Origin: Schistosoma haematobium
Lineage: Eukaryota > Platyhelminthes > Trematoda > Strigeidida > Schistosomatidae
Direction: 5' to 3'
DNA length: 64,000 nucleotides
Assembly: GCF_000699445.3 (NCBI RefSeq)
Contig: NC_067195.1
Location: 17,121,287 to 17,185,286, forward strand
Made by a program: the position numbers and the translations under genes. The notes beneath the pieces are model-generated. The model did not search any database. It was not told where the DNA came from and was given only the letters and a program-made list of their open reading frames with translations. Position 1 is the first letter of the stretch. The number at the start of each line of letters is the position of its first letter. This document shows, piece by piece, positions 22,289-33,737 of this stretch.

Positions 22289-22611
22289 TGATGATGTCAC
22301 AGGTATTCGGTGTTTGACAACGCTTCTACCAGTAACACCTTCTAATATATTTCGTTCCCACCCAGAGAAATCAAAAGACAGAGTCGAGGAGATCGGAAGA
22401 GTATATTTGGCGATGACCAATATATCGGAATTCTCTGATCTAATCTGGCTAGCGATTGCGGTTGATGTTGAGCACGGCGTTACCACACGTGATCTGGTGC
22501 GGATGCCTGACCGAGCGCCTTCAGCTAGATGAGTCCACTAAAACATATGGTCAGCATCCAATGTCGAAAACTTACAGAGCTATTTATTTTGGGGATTTAT
22601 TTACCGCTACA
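22289..22611 (-). repeat. 5' LTR of element B (323 bp)
   Basis: Retains the AGA triplet, unlike its own 3' LTR. It abuts GTGT (22612-22615), the right target duplication. Confidence 0.93.
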
Positions 22612-22615
22612 GTGT

Positions 22616-23689
22616 TCTTGGTTATCGTATCATTCAGTTTAGTTGAAAGAATTATGATATACTTAAGTATAGTGCTTGAAGCCTGTAACGAAACAGATCA
22701 GTTTAGTAAGTAGAGTTGCCTGTTTCTAATGTGTATACGGATTCAGATCAGTCTGATTAAAAATAGGAAAAAACGTGCCTTTGATGCTGTTGCTGTCATA
22801 CATTATTAGATAGCGATAAGTATGTTTGGTGTTTATTTCTAAACTGTACATCTATCACTGACCATATTTCATGATCACTGTCATTAAACAATTTCCCCAG
22901 CAATAACATCGGTAGCAAGTTAGCTAAGTGTCTGAGCTTTTAGTTGCCCGCAAAACAGCAGTTTACAGTCTTAGAAGATGTTCTGTGTCTCAATTAAATG
23001 CAGCTGGCTGTGGGCAAATGTTAAAAATCTTTTTGACAACTAGGACTTTTAGTTTATCAGACACTTACTCTGCTTGTATGTTTTCCTGTTAAACTAGACG
23101 CAGATGCATGGGAATACTTAAATGGGAGCAAAATAATACAAGCATTGCAATACGGTACTAAGCCCATGTTATGCTTTGCGCAAGTAATAGTAGCTGACCT
23201 TATCTCATGTTCATGAACTCAAGTTTAATCACAACTGCATAAATTCTTTGCTAAAAAACATGTAATTTGGTTATTTATCTACTCCACATTTCTGACTAAA
23301 TTCATCACCATTTTTTCATTTAGAATGCAACAGGAGTGAGTCTTCGCAGATCATAAAAACTGTTTCGCCCTTAGAACTATGGCCCTATGGAACTGTTTAC
23401 GGGAGATCCAACGAACAGCAGATTATAAAAAGGATGCTGGACGTCCATTTTAGTCTCGCAACCACTTCCAGTATTTTTTGACTTCTTTTACTCTTTCGTT
23501 TGGAAAAATACAACAAAAACTGCAGCTTAACATTACCAATACAACTTTTAAACGGGAACTTGGTTTAAACCTTTGTTTGATATTCGATTCTTAATGAAAG
23601 TTCTTGAATAAATTTTTGAATCTAATGTTACTTTGTTTTATCTACATAATCGTTGCAAGAAATTTGTGATAAGTGAGCCTCTCAGCACC
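22616..23689. other. No feature recognised
   Basis: AT-rich DNA without coding exons or known repeats. The right half approaches the 3' end of the CR1-like fragment. Confidence 0.4.
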
Positions 23690-24242
23690 TAGTTCATGTG
23701 TTCAAATGGTTGTGGACTGAATAGAAGAAGCTTTCGCTTAACAGGCTTCCGTGTCTGGTAGCAGGGGATCACCAATACCTCAAGGCAGGAAACTAGGTAT
23801 GTTAACAATAAAAGAGGAAAAAGAAATCGGTAAATCATAGTATGATACTATACTTAGTCCTTAAGAATAAATCCAGTTGCCTCTTAAAGGACTCCTGGGA
23901 AGTCGCTTGGACTAGCTCGGCCGGCAGAAAATTCCAGCATTTGACAACTCTTAAGGGATAGAAGTTGTGCTTACAGTCCATTCTGCTATGTTGTGTCTCT
24001 AGTTTCTGGGTGCTACCCCTTAGGTTAGTGTTGGAACTAAGCTTAATTAGGTGTTTTAGGGGATGTCCAGAAGTGTCAAGGTTATTGTAAGCCATTAGGT
24101 CACCTCTAAGACGTCTATACTGTAATGAGTAAAGGTTAAGTGATTGAAGGCGCTCTTCATAAGGTGATTTGGTGCATATCCTCGTCATTTCCTTGGGAGA
24201 CCTACAGACTCGGGTCCTCTCATAGCTTATTCTAACCACCAT
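23690..24242 (-). mobile_element. CR1/jockey-type LINE fragment (3' end of RT ORF)
   Basis: A 135-codon minus-strand ORF (23835-24242) encodes the conserved C-terminal tail of CR1/jockey reverse transcriptases: YEERLQSLNLYSLQYRRLRG, DLMAYNNL, then NFYPLRVVKCWNFLPAELV and a final SFKRQLDLFL block. It is 5'-truncated at about 24242, and a non-coding 3' part follows to about 23690. The family resembles the SR1/Perere CR1-like elements of schistosomes (recalled). It has no catalytic palm, so it is a dead fragment. Confidence 0.8.
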
Positions 24243-25744
24243 GGGTTGTCACACCAGCTGACGGATGGACACGCGTTACACATACTAACCGTACCTGCTT
24301 CTTATCTTATAGCTTCTAATTCAAATGCCATATGACAAGCAAGCAATGCCCCTACCCGCACTAATGCAACACTAGTAACTCAAATGCACCCCGTATGGTA
24401 CCTTACACTGGTTTACGCACTCGCTTAGCTCTTTAGTGAAAATCCCACGAGCCCCCCTACCTCCATCAAAACAAATAAGTCTGTATTTGCAGCATATAGC
24501 AATTTTATTATTCAAAAGTAAGATATAACAGTTAGAATTGGAGTAAAATGGCAGTATACAGCAGATGCACGTGGTACATGTCTTCATCGATTAACTGAAA
24601 TAGAGAATATGGATATTAGATTAACAGGCTTATTTAGAAAGACTAGTGTCTAATTTAAACTTACTGCGTGAGAAAGTTATACTGGAACTACGAATGTTGT
24701 AGAAATAGAGTTTCTCGGGGCGTACGAAGCACTCAGACTGTAAGACAGTTGCCTCAAAATATTTCGAATATGGAGGTGAAAATTTGCAGGTACTTTTCAT
24801 CGTGAGGGTGAACATATTAGGTACCAGTTGACATCATACCGTAAGAAAACGCATATTTGCGAGTGGTGAAATATGATCTATAAAAAAGTGGGCTTAATAA
24901 CAGTTAATTACCTTTTTACTCCCTGATCATGACCCTTCGGCTTCCTTTTATGGCCAAAACAGCAAACATACACTACACACTGGTAGCAGATTTCCGGCTT
25001 TTCAATGTTAAGCTTGCTTTAACGCACTGAGTAATGAGTACAACCCCTCTATTACTGTTATATGGCATATTTTTCATAACAAACCCTCTGCAATAGATTG
25101 GTAGCATCTGTGACTTCATCTATAGTTGTCGGAAGTCTGGGTCCTTTCGAAATCAGTACTGATATACCCTACTGCTGGGCACTCTGTATTAGTTTGACTC
25201 GTTGGTGGGATAGTGTTGTCCATACTACTGAAGAAAATTTAAAAAACGCAGACTGTTTCCTTTCATTTTGCCGATAACATCATAAAGGACAGTTAGTAAC
25301 GAACATGCTAACAGTTAGAGTCACAGGCGGCAGCAACAATTATTTTAGCTAAACAAAAAACGAACTTCGGCTTCGGATATCTAGAAAACAAGGTAAAACA
25401 TAACCGATTGTCGTTTGAAAACGTAAGGTCTTATGTTAGTACTAGCCAGCTTAGCTGAATAAATACAGTGACTTCATTAGCAGCAGGTAAAACCCAGAAA
25501 ACAAAGCAAAATCAGGAAAAACTTTGCTCCAACGTTCAGAGTATTACACTAACTTCTGAATTTTAGCACACTGAAACATCAAATTCCGTAGCTACACAAA
25601 AGAAATAGTTGAAAGAAGCACAGAACGAAGAAAGCCGACCGCCATTGCTTACGAAGATGGCGGATGTAATAATTCCCGCCTCATTCTGATTGGTTGCTAA
25701 GCTGAAGGGCACATTTACGAAATTGAGTTGCGTTTAATTGCAGC
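24243..25744. other. No feature recognised (1.5 kb)
   Basis: Mixed-composition DNA with no supported ORF or repeat. A CCAGCTGACGGATGG string near 24253 resembles a hammerhead start but lacks stem II and the remaining core. Confidence 0.35.
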
Positions 25745-25905
25745 CGTTTCTAACAGTATAATCCAAGATAAGTGTTTTGTCCCATTTGGGACTCGTCAGC
25801 CGAATGTACCTAAGGCAATATAGAGACAACCTGCATAGGAGACTGAGCAGTTGCAGTCTTAAACACCAATGGGAAGATTCAAACAAACAATACAAAAATG
25901 TAGTG
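25745..25905 (-). mobile_element. Sm-alpha-type hammerhead SINE fragment, copy 3
   Basis: On the minus strand: GGCTGACGAG, stem II TCCCAAATGGGA, then CAAAAC in place of CGAAAC, then CTTGGATTATACTG. Upstream on the same strand are the GCAGTTGTCTC-like region and the CCATTGGTGTTTAAGACTGC block shared with the other copies. The core G is lost, so it should be inactive. Confidence 0.6.
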
Positions 25906-27140
25906 AGACATAACATTGTTTTTAATTAGATTACCAGGTTTTACTAGATGTAGATCATCGTATTTTACATGAGCCTAGTAAACCACCCTCTGGGTATACA
26001 TCAAGGGATAAAAAATTTACCCCTTATTGTCAGCATCAACAGCGAGAAAATCTATAGTACATGTATATAAAATCTAATTGCAGCATTGCTAGATGATACA
26101 GTTATTCGTAATAGCGGCTAGCCTTATTCTTAATGCAATCACAAAGCTGCCAGTTTATATGAATTGGATTAAACTTAATCTGTTTAATAGGGTACAGATA
26201 TGTCTTTTAATGGCTAGCAAAATAATAATAATCGATTTCAGCAGAAAACAAAAAAAAACAATATAGGAGTTTAGTGACCCTGTATCTAACTTCAGTTCGG
26301 TCGTGTGATTATCGTTATCGACTTATACATATCGCCATTCCTCGTATATAATCATAGAATTAAATCGCGTTGGTGAATCACGTAATTAGATAGGTCAAAT
26401 ACAAGAATAGATATCGACTACGTGTATTTTATGCAATCATTGATTCATACAAACGATCGGAGAAGCGAAGCGAAGTGACGCACGGTGAAGAATACATGAG
26501 GACAAACTCATTTTGACCAAGCGTGGACCTATATTTATAGTCAAATAAAAATATACTACAGACATGTGATAAGTTAGGTGAGAAATGCAATATAGTACGC
26601 TCAAGTAAAATAATCAAGGTTGATAAGCTAATAATTGACAGGGTCATAATGCGGCTCGAGAAGAACGGATAAACTGGCCTGTCCGGAAGCTAGGACAAAC
26701 TGTGTGGGCTTGACATAGCAACCGACAATACATGAGAATGAGCATTCATCCTACTTGCTTTGGGTGAACTGACCACACTTCACTGTAATCAAAACAACAT
26801 GTATAAGAAAAAACATGACGCCTCATGGTGACGTCCACACGACGACGCTTATCCCGACAAGCAAGGTAGCAATAAATATTAAGAGAAGGAAAGTTCGAAC
26901 AAAATAGGAGTGCAGTAGAAGTACTGAAACAGCATCAGAGATTTGAATAGAGAAAACGAATGTGTCCGCAATGAGCGGAACACATCAGAAGATCGACTGG
27001 AAGAAAGCACTACCATGAAGAGGAAGCGGGAAGGCACTAAACAGAAAGTCACTTCAACATGCCAGGACATTCTTGACCTTGCGAAGCAACAGAGAAAAAG
27101 ACGGATAGTTAATGATACTCCACAGAGAGGAGAGTAGGTT
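25906..27140. other. No gene recognised
   Basis: AT-rich DNA. A 64-codon plus-strand ORF at 26943-27137 (NRENECVRNERNTSEDRLEE start, Lys/Arg-rich) matches no family I know, and no splice or element context supports it. Confidence 0.35.
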
Positions 27141-27222
27141 CCCGAACAGGATCCACCAACATATTCTGTCAGCGGCTGTCCTTCCCAGTTGTTTCCACTT
27201 GCTATCCATTATATTGGTGGCT
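27141..27222 (-). repeat. Extra partial RTE segment beside the larger copy
   Basis: The block GGATCCACCAACATATTCTG through CTATCCATTATATTGGTGGC repeats, with about 85% similarity, the terminal coding block found at 27306-27380. It is therefore a separate, older RTE scrap, or a tandem partial duplication at the 3' side of the next element. Confidence 0.6.
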
Positions 27223-27229
27223 TAATGAC

Positions 27230-28435
27230 CTCATGTGAGATATTGTTTGTTTACTTTCTGCTTATTTACGCCTGTTACTCCTCGTGGAGGAGCATAAGGC
27301 GTCCATCAGGATCCTCCAACATACTCTGTCATCGGCTGTCCTTCCCAGTTGTTCCCAGTTGCCATCCATTCTATTGATGGCTGCCTCCGATTCTCGATGC
27401 AACGTGTTCCTCGGTCTCCCTTCTTTCCTCTTCCAGTCAGCATTCCATATTGTGGATCACCTCGTGAACACGTTTCATGATGTCTGCAAAGTATATTCTA
27501 TTTCCTCTTCAGTTAGAAGCTGATTTGTTCTCTACCACAGTGGACTGTTGCTGATCGTATGCGGTCAATGGATATTGAGTATCTTGCGTAGACAACTGTT
27601 TATCAATACCTGTACATGTTTGATGATGGTTGTTGTAGTTCTGTAATTTTCAGCCCTGTACAGTAGAACTGTCTTGGCGTTTGTATCGAAGATTCTGACT
27701 TCTACGTTGGCTGATAGTTGTTTTGAGTTCTATATGTTCTTCTCTCGTATGAATGCTGTCCTCATGCCTTAACATCTGTATCCCATCATCCTTGTTCATC
27801 AATGATGAAAGCCAGATACTTGGAAGCTTCCACCTCTTCCAGAGCTTCTCCATCAAGTATGATTGAGTTGGTGTTCTCCGTGTTGTATTCGAGGATCTTG
27901 CCTTTTCCCTTGTGTATGTTGACTCCCACTGCTTGTGAGTCTGCTGTTACACTGACTATCTTCACCTGCATTTGTTGTTGTGTATGGTATAGAAGAGTCG
28001 GGTTATCTGCGAAGTTCAAATCGTCTAGCCACATCTAAGCTGTTCATTATATTCCCTGCTTCGCCTCAGATATCGAGGTCTTTATAATCTGATCGACCAC
28101 CAGAAGAAATAAATGAGTGAAGAGTAAGCAGCTCTGTCTGACACCGGTCTTTACTTGGAATGCATCTATGAGCTGTCCTCCACACAAAACTTCACAGTAT
28201 TGGCTTTTGTATGAATTACGTATTATAGTGACAGCATTCTCATGCACACCATAGTGTTGAAACAGGTTCCATAAGATTTTCAAATCCACGCTGTTAAACG
28301 TCTTCTCATAGTTGAGGAAGTTGATGCATAGTATGGAGTTCCATTACAATGATTTTTCAATGATGATCTGTATTGTCGCAATTTTCAATACTCCATCGAC
28401 CCTTATGGATTCCAAATTTTGGTCTCGAATTTGGG
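27230..28435 (-). mobile_element. RTE-clade LINE fragment (RT core to 3' end), copy 3
   Basis: Minus-strand RT. From 28435 down: a block equivalent to the strand before the palm (DLKILWNLFQHYG at 28289), the QVKTGVRQSCLL motif, then DDLNFADNPTLLYHTQQQMQ, where F-A-D-D has become F-A-D-N, then GVNIHKGKGKIL and the distal region to the 3' end ACGAGGAGTAACAGGCGTAA. Stops and frameshifts break the ORF, and the lesion at GGATGATGGGATACAG is shared with copies 1 and 2. The RT is non-functional. Confidence 0.8.
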
Positions 28436-28504
28436 CATAAGTCGAATATTTCATGGATAAGTTGAGAAGCGTTTGATTTAAGTTGGTTTTTTATTGTGAG
28501 AAAT

Positions 28505-28656
28505 GCGCAGCACGACCTAGTCACTCGTGATCTGATGCGGATGCATGATCGAACGCCTCCATCTGTGGTTTGTTCAGTGAAACTAGTGAGTCCAGTGTCA
28601 ACGTCGTATACATAGAAAACTACATATTTTTGAGATTTAGTTACTACTACAGCTGT
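28505..28656 (-). repeat. Ancient decayed LTR fragment of the A/B family
   Basis: Alignable by eye to the reverse complement of the A/B LTR: GCAGCACG, CGTGATCTGATGCGGATGC, the CGAACGCCT block, AGTGAGTCCA, and an end resembling TTAGTTACTACTACAG. It is much more diverged than the intact LTRs, showing that the family has been in this region for a long time. Confidence 0.6.
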
Positions 28657-30859
28657 TTACAGTGATTGCGTAGGCCCTTTTAAAAACAATCAAGAGTGTT
28701 AATGACACGTTGAAGCATCCTTTCTGCATTCAAGAAGTACATGTTAGATGTCTAGCTACATCATCCATCCCCTACATTGGGATATTCTTTGCAGCACCAT
28801 TCATAACAGAATATCAGTATTCCATTAAGAGTAGGAAGAGAGAAGTTCAGATAAGAGATCTTATTTTGTTCAAAGGAAGATGAAGACATTCTAAACAAAT
28901 TTGATTTATTCATTAATGAAAAGATTATTTGTTTAGACCCGTACTTGGGGCGCGACTTACGGTCTCAGACGTTGGTGTGTTACCAATTCAGTTAGTGTGG
29001 TATATGAGACATATTACAAGTGATACTTAACATTGTTTCTTTAATCACTGATTCATGTTCATTAGAAAAGTCCCCATGCAACTTTGTTCTTTGAAAATCT
29101 TCAAGAGGCAATCGTTTGCGCAAGGCTTATATTAGAATATATATGGAACCTAGTTTTAGTTCCAAACAAAAATTTAACAACTAGTTCCCACTATCTAAAT
29201 ATAATCATAGTTCCCAGCATAACTTGTAAACAGCTCTTACATGCTTGGCTTCTCGGGCAGATGTTATGTAAACTATATATCATAGTAGGTTTATCTCACC
29301 TTTACCGAAAAGAGATGCAAGTAGTTGGTTTGAATTTCGGTCTCATATTCATACCCCATCTATGTGCAGACTGAAGTCAACACCTTTCCATCTTTCTATG
29401 GATTGGGTTTTTGAGAATTAACACTACCAGCGTTAGTTAACTAAAAAGTTAAGTCTAGTAATGAAAGTTAATATGTAGATGACTCTATCATTAGTCTATG
29501 TTATAACTGGGGAAAGCATAAGTAATGCAAGGATATAATTATTTAAGATGATAAAAAGCAGGTTCTGTGCATGTATATGAATGTTTGTGCTTGCTAATGA
29601 TGACTATCCTGACCCCTGAAATGTATCCATCAAAACATTTGCATTTATTATTTTTGTATGGGTCGCTCATTTTTTGTTTGACATTTTGGACTACTCCACT
29701 GCTTAATAAGCATTAAAATATTGATAAGCACGGCGTTCTTGCACTTCCGCTATAAACTTATAATGAGCCCCTCATACATGTTATATAGTAAAAAAAGCTA
29801 ATTGTAGTGGTCTCTGGTCGACGAACGGTAGTCATTAAACATACGGTCAGCCCGCTTTGCGAGTCACTTCTCTCCTGATCGATCGCCTGACACTCTTGTT
29901 TCATCAGAAAGTAGAGTTCGGTCCACTAATTAGTTGTACGTGGCGTTCCAACCACTCAAATATTGTCACGAATCCAGATTCTACTTGGGTATGGGCAACT
30001 GTGTAGTGCGACCAGCTTGCAGAAAAGTATGGGCTCAAATCTGTACCAGGTAAATAATTTACATTCTAATGTATACGAGGTGTAAGGATTGAAGCAAAAC
30101 TGTTTGTAGATGTAATTCAGGAGAATTTCCTTTTGACAATTAAGTAGTACGCTGTTAGTCTGTGGTTCTAAACTCTATATAGTAGCTCTTTGTAAGGCTT
30201 ATTTTCACCCTCCTCCCCCCGTGTGCTGTGCATCAGTTGAAATGGTCAACCGGAATGCCTCCATTCATGTCACCTGTGTACCTATGTTCCGTATCATCAT
30301 TCCAGAATGTAATGACTTAGTACCCTATCACTAAACATGATGTATACATTTTAAAACTCAGGCACAGGTTCTTGTATGCGGCGTTTAATCACTTCTCTTT
30401 ATGTGAGGACTAATGGCACAGCCATGTTGCTCAAAATGAAGTAGCTAGCCCCAGGTTTGAATTCCTAGACCAGGGTTATAAAGTCAATTGCTCTAAATAT
30501 TAACCCACTACTCCATATAACTGAGACAAAATGGGGAGAAATGTAGTAAGACACCATTTTGTTTGGCGGTGTATTTGGATAGTCAATGATAATACTTAGT
30601 ATGTAAAGTTCAAGACATTAAGGTACAGATAGATTTTTATGTTCTAAACGCTCAGTAATACTAATACTTGCTTGGTATATTGGCTGTTCTTAAAGATCGG
30701 TAGTATTCACTGAACGAAGTTTAGCTCATCCCTTAAACTGTTATTGGTTGTACATTGCTAACTACAATGTTTTGTTCGTTAATTGGACTCAAGCATTGTT
30801 TCACAATAACCTTCCGAACATTTATTGTACGTAAGTCCTCTAATAAACATCACTACCCC
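28657..30859. other. 2.2 kb with no recognised gene
   Basis: AT-rich. Isolated B-box-like strings (GGTTTGAATTCC near 30453) suggest old SINE debris. The 96-codon ORF at 29084-29374 has no domain. Confidence 0.35.
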
Positions 30860-31400
30860 TTCGATTAACAGTTTACGCTAAGAAACTTCATCAGTTGAGA
30901 TGGCTTGGACATGTGTTACGTATGCCCAACGACCGACTGCCTCGACGTGCGATGTTCAGTGGTATAGGAGTAGGTTGGAAGAAAGCTAGGGGCGGCCAGA
31001 TCAAAACATGGCACAAGTCCATGAAGTCACTGACAAGTGGTCTGAGTCATGTCGGTAGGTGTAGACTACCTGGTTGGGGACCGCGAGATGATAGCAACCG
31101 ATGATTAGAGACCCTGAATGACATGGCTCAAAATCGTTTGCAATGGCACAGGTGCATCTACTCTTTGTGTTCTCCCAAATTTTGATCTCCTTGTCTCTTT
31201 TTTTCTCCTCTCAAATTTATTTCACTGTATTATACTCTTTAAGTAACATCTCCAAACACTAATCTTCCCGATTACTGCTTATACTCTTATTACCTCTACT
31301 ACTACGGGATTTGAATCGACCACTGCATCTCTATGATAATGTGGTGTGGCAACTCGAACTGATGTACGAATGTACGAAGTTCTACGTTGTTACTGACTGA
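30860..31400 (+). mobile_element. LINE 3'-end remnant (RT C-terminus)
   Basis: Encodes LRWLGHVLRMPNDRLPRRAM, then GWKKARGGQIKTWHKSMKSL and GRCRLPGWGPRDD, then after one stop a LETLNDMAQNRLQWHR block. This is the distal domain seen after the RT in the element within cullin intron 1 and in other schistosome LINEs. A non-coding tail runs to GTTACTGACTGACTGAC at about 31400. It is 5'-truncated. Confidence 0.7.
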
Positions 31401-31593
31401 CTGACCTACGCTAAGAAGTTTAAGGACACATTCAACATCTTGATCTTTTCCATCTAGTTGCGCTTTCAAAACTGTAAATCTTAACTCGTTCCACTAAATG
31501 GTCATTAACAACCAACTGGAGAATCCCGATCCCAAGGGATACTTACTTACGCCTGTTACTCCCCACAGAGCATAGGCCGTCGACCAGCGTTCT

Positions 31594-32154
31594 CTAATCC
31601 ACTCTGTTCTGGGCCTTCCTTTCCAATTCTGTCCAGTTTTTTTCATTATTCTCATGTCTATTTCCATTTCTCGGCGTAATGTGTTCTTTGGTCTTCCTCT
31701 TTTCCTTTGGCCTTGAGGATTCCATGTGAGAGCTTGTTTTGTGACGCAGTTGGGTGCTTTCCTCAGTGTGTCCTATCCAATTCCAGCGCTTCTTCCTGAC
31801 TTCTTCCTCCGCCGAGATCTGGTTTGTTCTCTCCCACAGTACGTTGTTGCTGATAGTATCTAGCCAACGGATCTGAAGTATTTTGCGTAGACAACTGTTA
31901 ATAAACACTTGTATCTTCTGTGTGATGGCTTTCGTAGTTCTCCAGATTTCTGCCCCATATAGTAGAACTGTCTTGACATTTGCATTGAAAATCCTGACCT
32001 TGGTGTTGGTTGACAGTTGCTTTGAGTTCCAGATGTTCTTCAGTTGTAAATATGCTGCTCTTGCTTTTCCGATCCGCGCCTTCACATTTGCATCAGATCC
32101 ACCGTGTTCATCAATGATGCTGCCCAGATATGTAAAGGTTTTTACGTCTTCCAA
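31594..32154 (-). pseudogene. RTE RT distal (thumb/connector) region
   Basis: A 186-codon open piece: [20 protein letters not shown], then [58 protein letters not shown], and [15 protein letters not shown] motifs near its end. Compared with the copy at 15676, a frameshift lies around the WNWIGH block. It is part of the broken RTE polyprotein and not an independent gene. Confidence 0.8.
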
Positions 32155-32480
32155 ATCGTCTCTGTCAATTTTGATTGGATTGGTGCATGCTGTGTTGTAT
32201 TGGAGAATCTTGCTTCTCCCTTGTGTATGTTGAGACCTACTGCTGCTGAGGCTGCTGCTACACTAGTCGTCTTCTGCATTTGTTGTTGCGTTTGGGATAG
32301 AAGGGCCAGATCATCTGCGAAGTCTAGATCGTCCAACTGCATCCTAGATGTCCATTGTATCCTGCGTTTCCCTTCAGATGTTGACGTCTTCAAGATCCAG
32401 TCGACCACCGGGAGGAAGAGAAAGGGTGAGAGTAAGCAACCTTGGATGATACCGGTCTTTACCTCAAACGAATCTATCAA
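32142..32480 (-). pseudogene. RTE reverse transcriptase palm fragment
   Basis: Contains FEVKTGIIQGCLLSPFLFLP (the G-x-x-Q-G-x-x-L-S-P-x-L-F motif) and LDFADDLALLSQTQQQMQ, the catalytic palm with both aspartates. It is out of frame with the next segment, so it cannot make a full protein. Confidence 0.85.
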
Positions 32481-32629
32481 CTATCTTTACGGAACCCAGC
32501 CTGTTGGTCTCGAAGTTGGGCGTCTACGGAATCCTTCATTCTGTTTAACAATACTCTATTGAAGACTTCCTGGTATTGAGAGAAGAGTGATGCCCCTGTA
32601 GTTATCACAGTTGCTGAGATCGCCTTTCT

Positions 32630-32896
32630 TTAGTATCTTGATGAGGTGTCCTTTCCAGTCTGTTGGTACTTATTCTTCATCCCAAATCCTGCTGAAGAGG
32701 ATGTGAAGTATCTTTGCAGTACTGCTACATCTGCTTTCAGTGCCTCTAGTGGAATGTCTGATCCTGCTGCTTTGCCGCTCTTGATTTGTCTGATGGCCAT
32801 GCTGATCTCTTTAATTGTTGGTGAACCAGCATCGATTGGGAGATCCGTGGGTGCTGCTTCACTGTCGGGTGGGTTCGGTGGGGCTGGTCGATTCAA
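32630..32896 (-). pseudogene. RTE reverse transcriptase N-terminal fragment
   Basis: Encodes NRPAPPNPPDSEAAPTDLPI, then the IRQIKSGKAAGSDIPLEALK block (K-x-G-K-A-x-G-x-D-x-I), a standard RT finger motif of RTE elements, then frameshifts before the palm. Confidence 0.8.
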
Positions 32897-33316
32897 GAGT
32901 TCTTTGAAGTGTTCTACCCACCCGTTTCGCTATTTTTCAATGTTGGTGATTACTTTGCCTTCCTTACCTTTCACTGGTCGTTCTGGTTTACGATAATTTC
33001 TAGTGAGCTTCTTTGTGTCATACAATTGCCTCATTTTTCCTTAACTTGCAGCCTTTTCCGCCGTCATTGCTAAATCTTCCACATATTTGCGTTTGTCTGT
33101 TCTGATGCTCCTCTTCACTTGCTTGTTTAGTTCTGTGTATTCAGCTTGTACCTTGCCTTTTTCTGTTTTTGTTCGGCTGGTATTGATTGCTGCCTTCTTG
33201 TTCCTCCTTTCTTGAATCTTATCCAGTGTATCAACAGTGATCCATTCCTTGTGGTTGTGCTTCTTGCGGCCCAGAACCTCATGACATGTTGAAGTAATTG
33301 CCTCTTTTATCCCTTT

Positions 33317-33559
33317 TCAGTTGCTCTCCATCGTAGTCCCCTCTCCATTGAGTAGATCATGAAAGGTCTGGAATCTACTGCTGAGAACTATCTTGAATTC
33401 GTTGAGTTTGTGAGCATTCCGAAGAAAAGCCGTATTAAACTTTTGTGATGTTGTCCATCCCGTCGTCCAGTGCTTCTTGAGTTTCAATTTCATCTTGGCG
33501 ACCAGCAGATGATGATCTGATGCTATATCAGTTCCTCTTTTGGTTCTCACATCCTCCAT
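33317..33559 (-). pseudogene. End of the RTE endonuclease domain and linker
   Basis: MEDVRTKRGTDIASDHHLLV carries the terminal S-D-H motif of the APE-type endonuclease (catalytic His of exonuclease III-like enzymes). It is followed by the WTTSQKFNTAFL linker typical of RTE. Confidence 0.8.
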
Positions 33560-33737
33560 TGTCCTCCTGAACTTTTTGTTAACGCAGATATGATCGATTT
33601 GGTTTTGCGTAGTGTGATCCGGTGAAGCCCATGTGGTTTTGTCTATGCATTTATGCAGGAATATAGTGCCACATATGACCAGTTTATTGAAAGCACATAG
33701 GTTTGCAAATCTCTCAACATTTTTGCTCCTTTCTCCT

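Larger units (their letters stand above)
17372..22611 (-). mobile_element. Ty3/gypsy LTR retrotransposon B (CsRn1/Boudicca-type), nearly complete
   Basis: A 5240-bp element on the minus strand: 5' LTR 22289-22611, primer site, gag 21183-22109, pol part 1 19244-21379, pol part 2 18147-19388, polypurine tract and 3' LTR 17372-17691. A perfect 4-bp target duplication GTGT flanks it (17368-17371 and 22612-22615). It faces element A tail to tail across 1.83 kb. It has the full gag that A lacks, but the same two frame displacements (gag/pol and RNase H/integrase) and the same LTR length asymmetry as A. Confidence 0.95.

Noticed and set aside
24250..24275. Further hammerhead ribozyme
   Set aside because: Only CCAGCTGACGGATGG is similar; stem II and the second core block are missing.
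26943..27137. 64-codon Lys/Arg/Glu-rich ORF
   Set aside because: Looks protein-like in composition, but I recognise no family, see no start or splice context, and it ends at an RTE scrap.
29805..30060. Possible LTR starting TGTAGTGGTCTCTGG
   Set aside because: No matching end, no second copy and no target duplication found.
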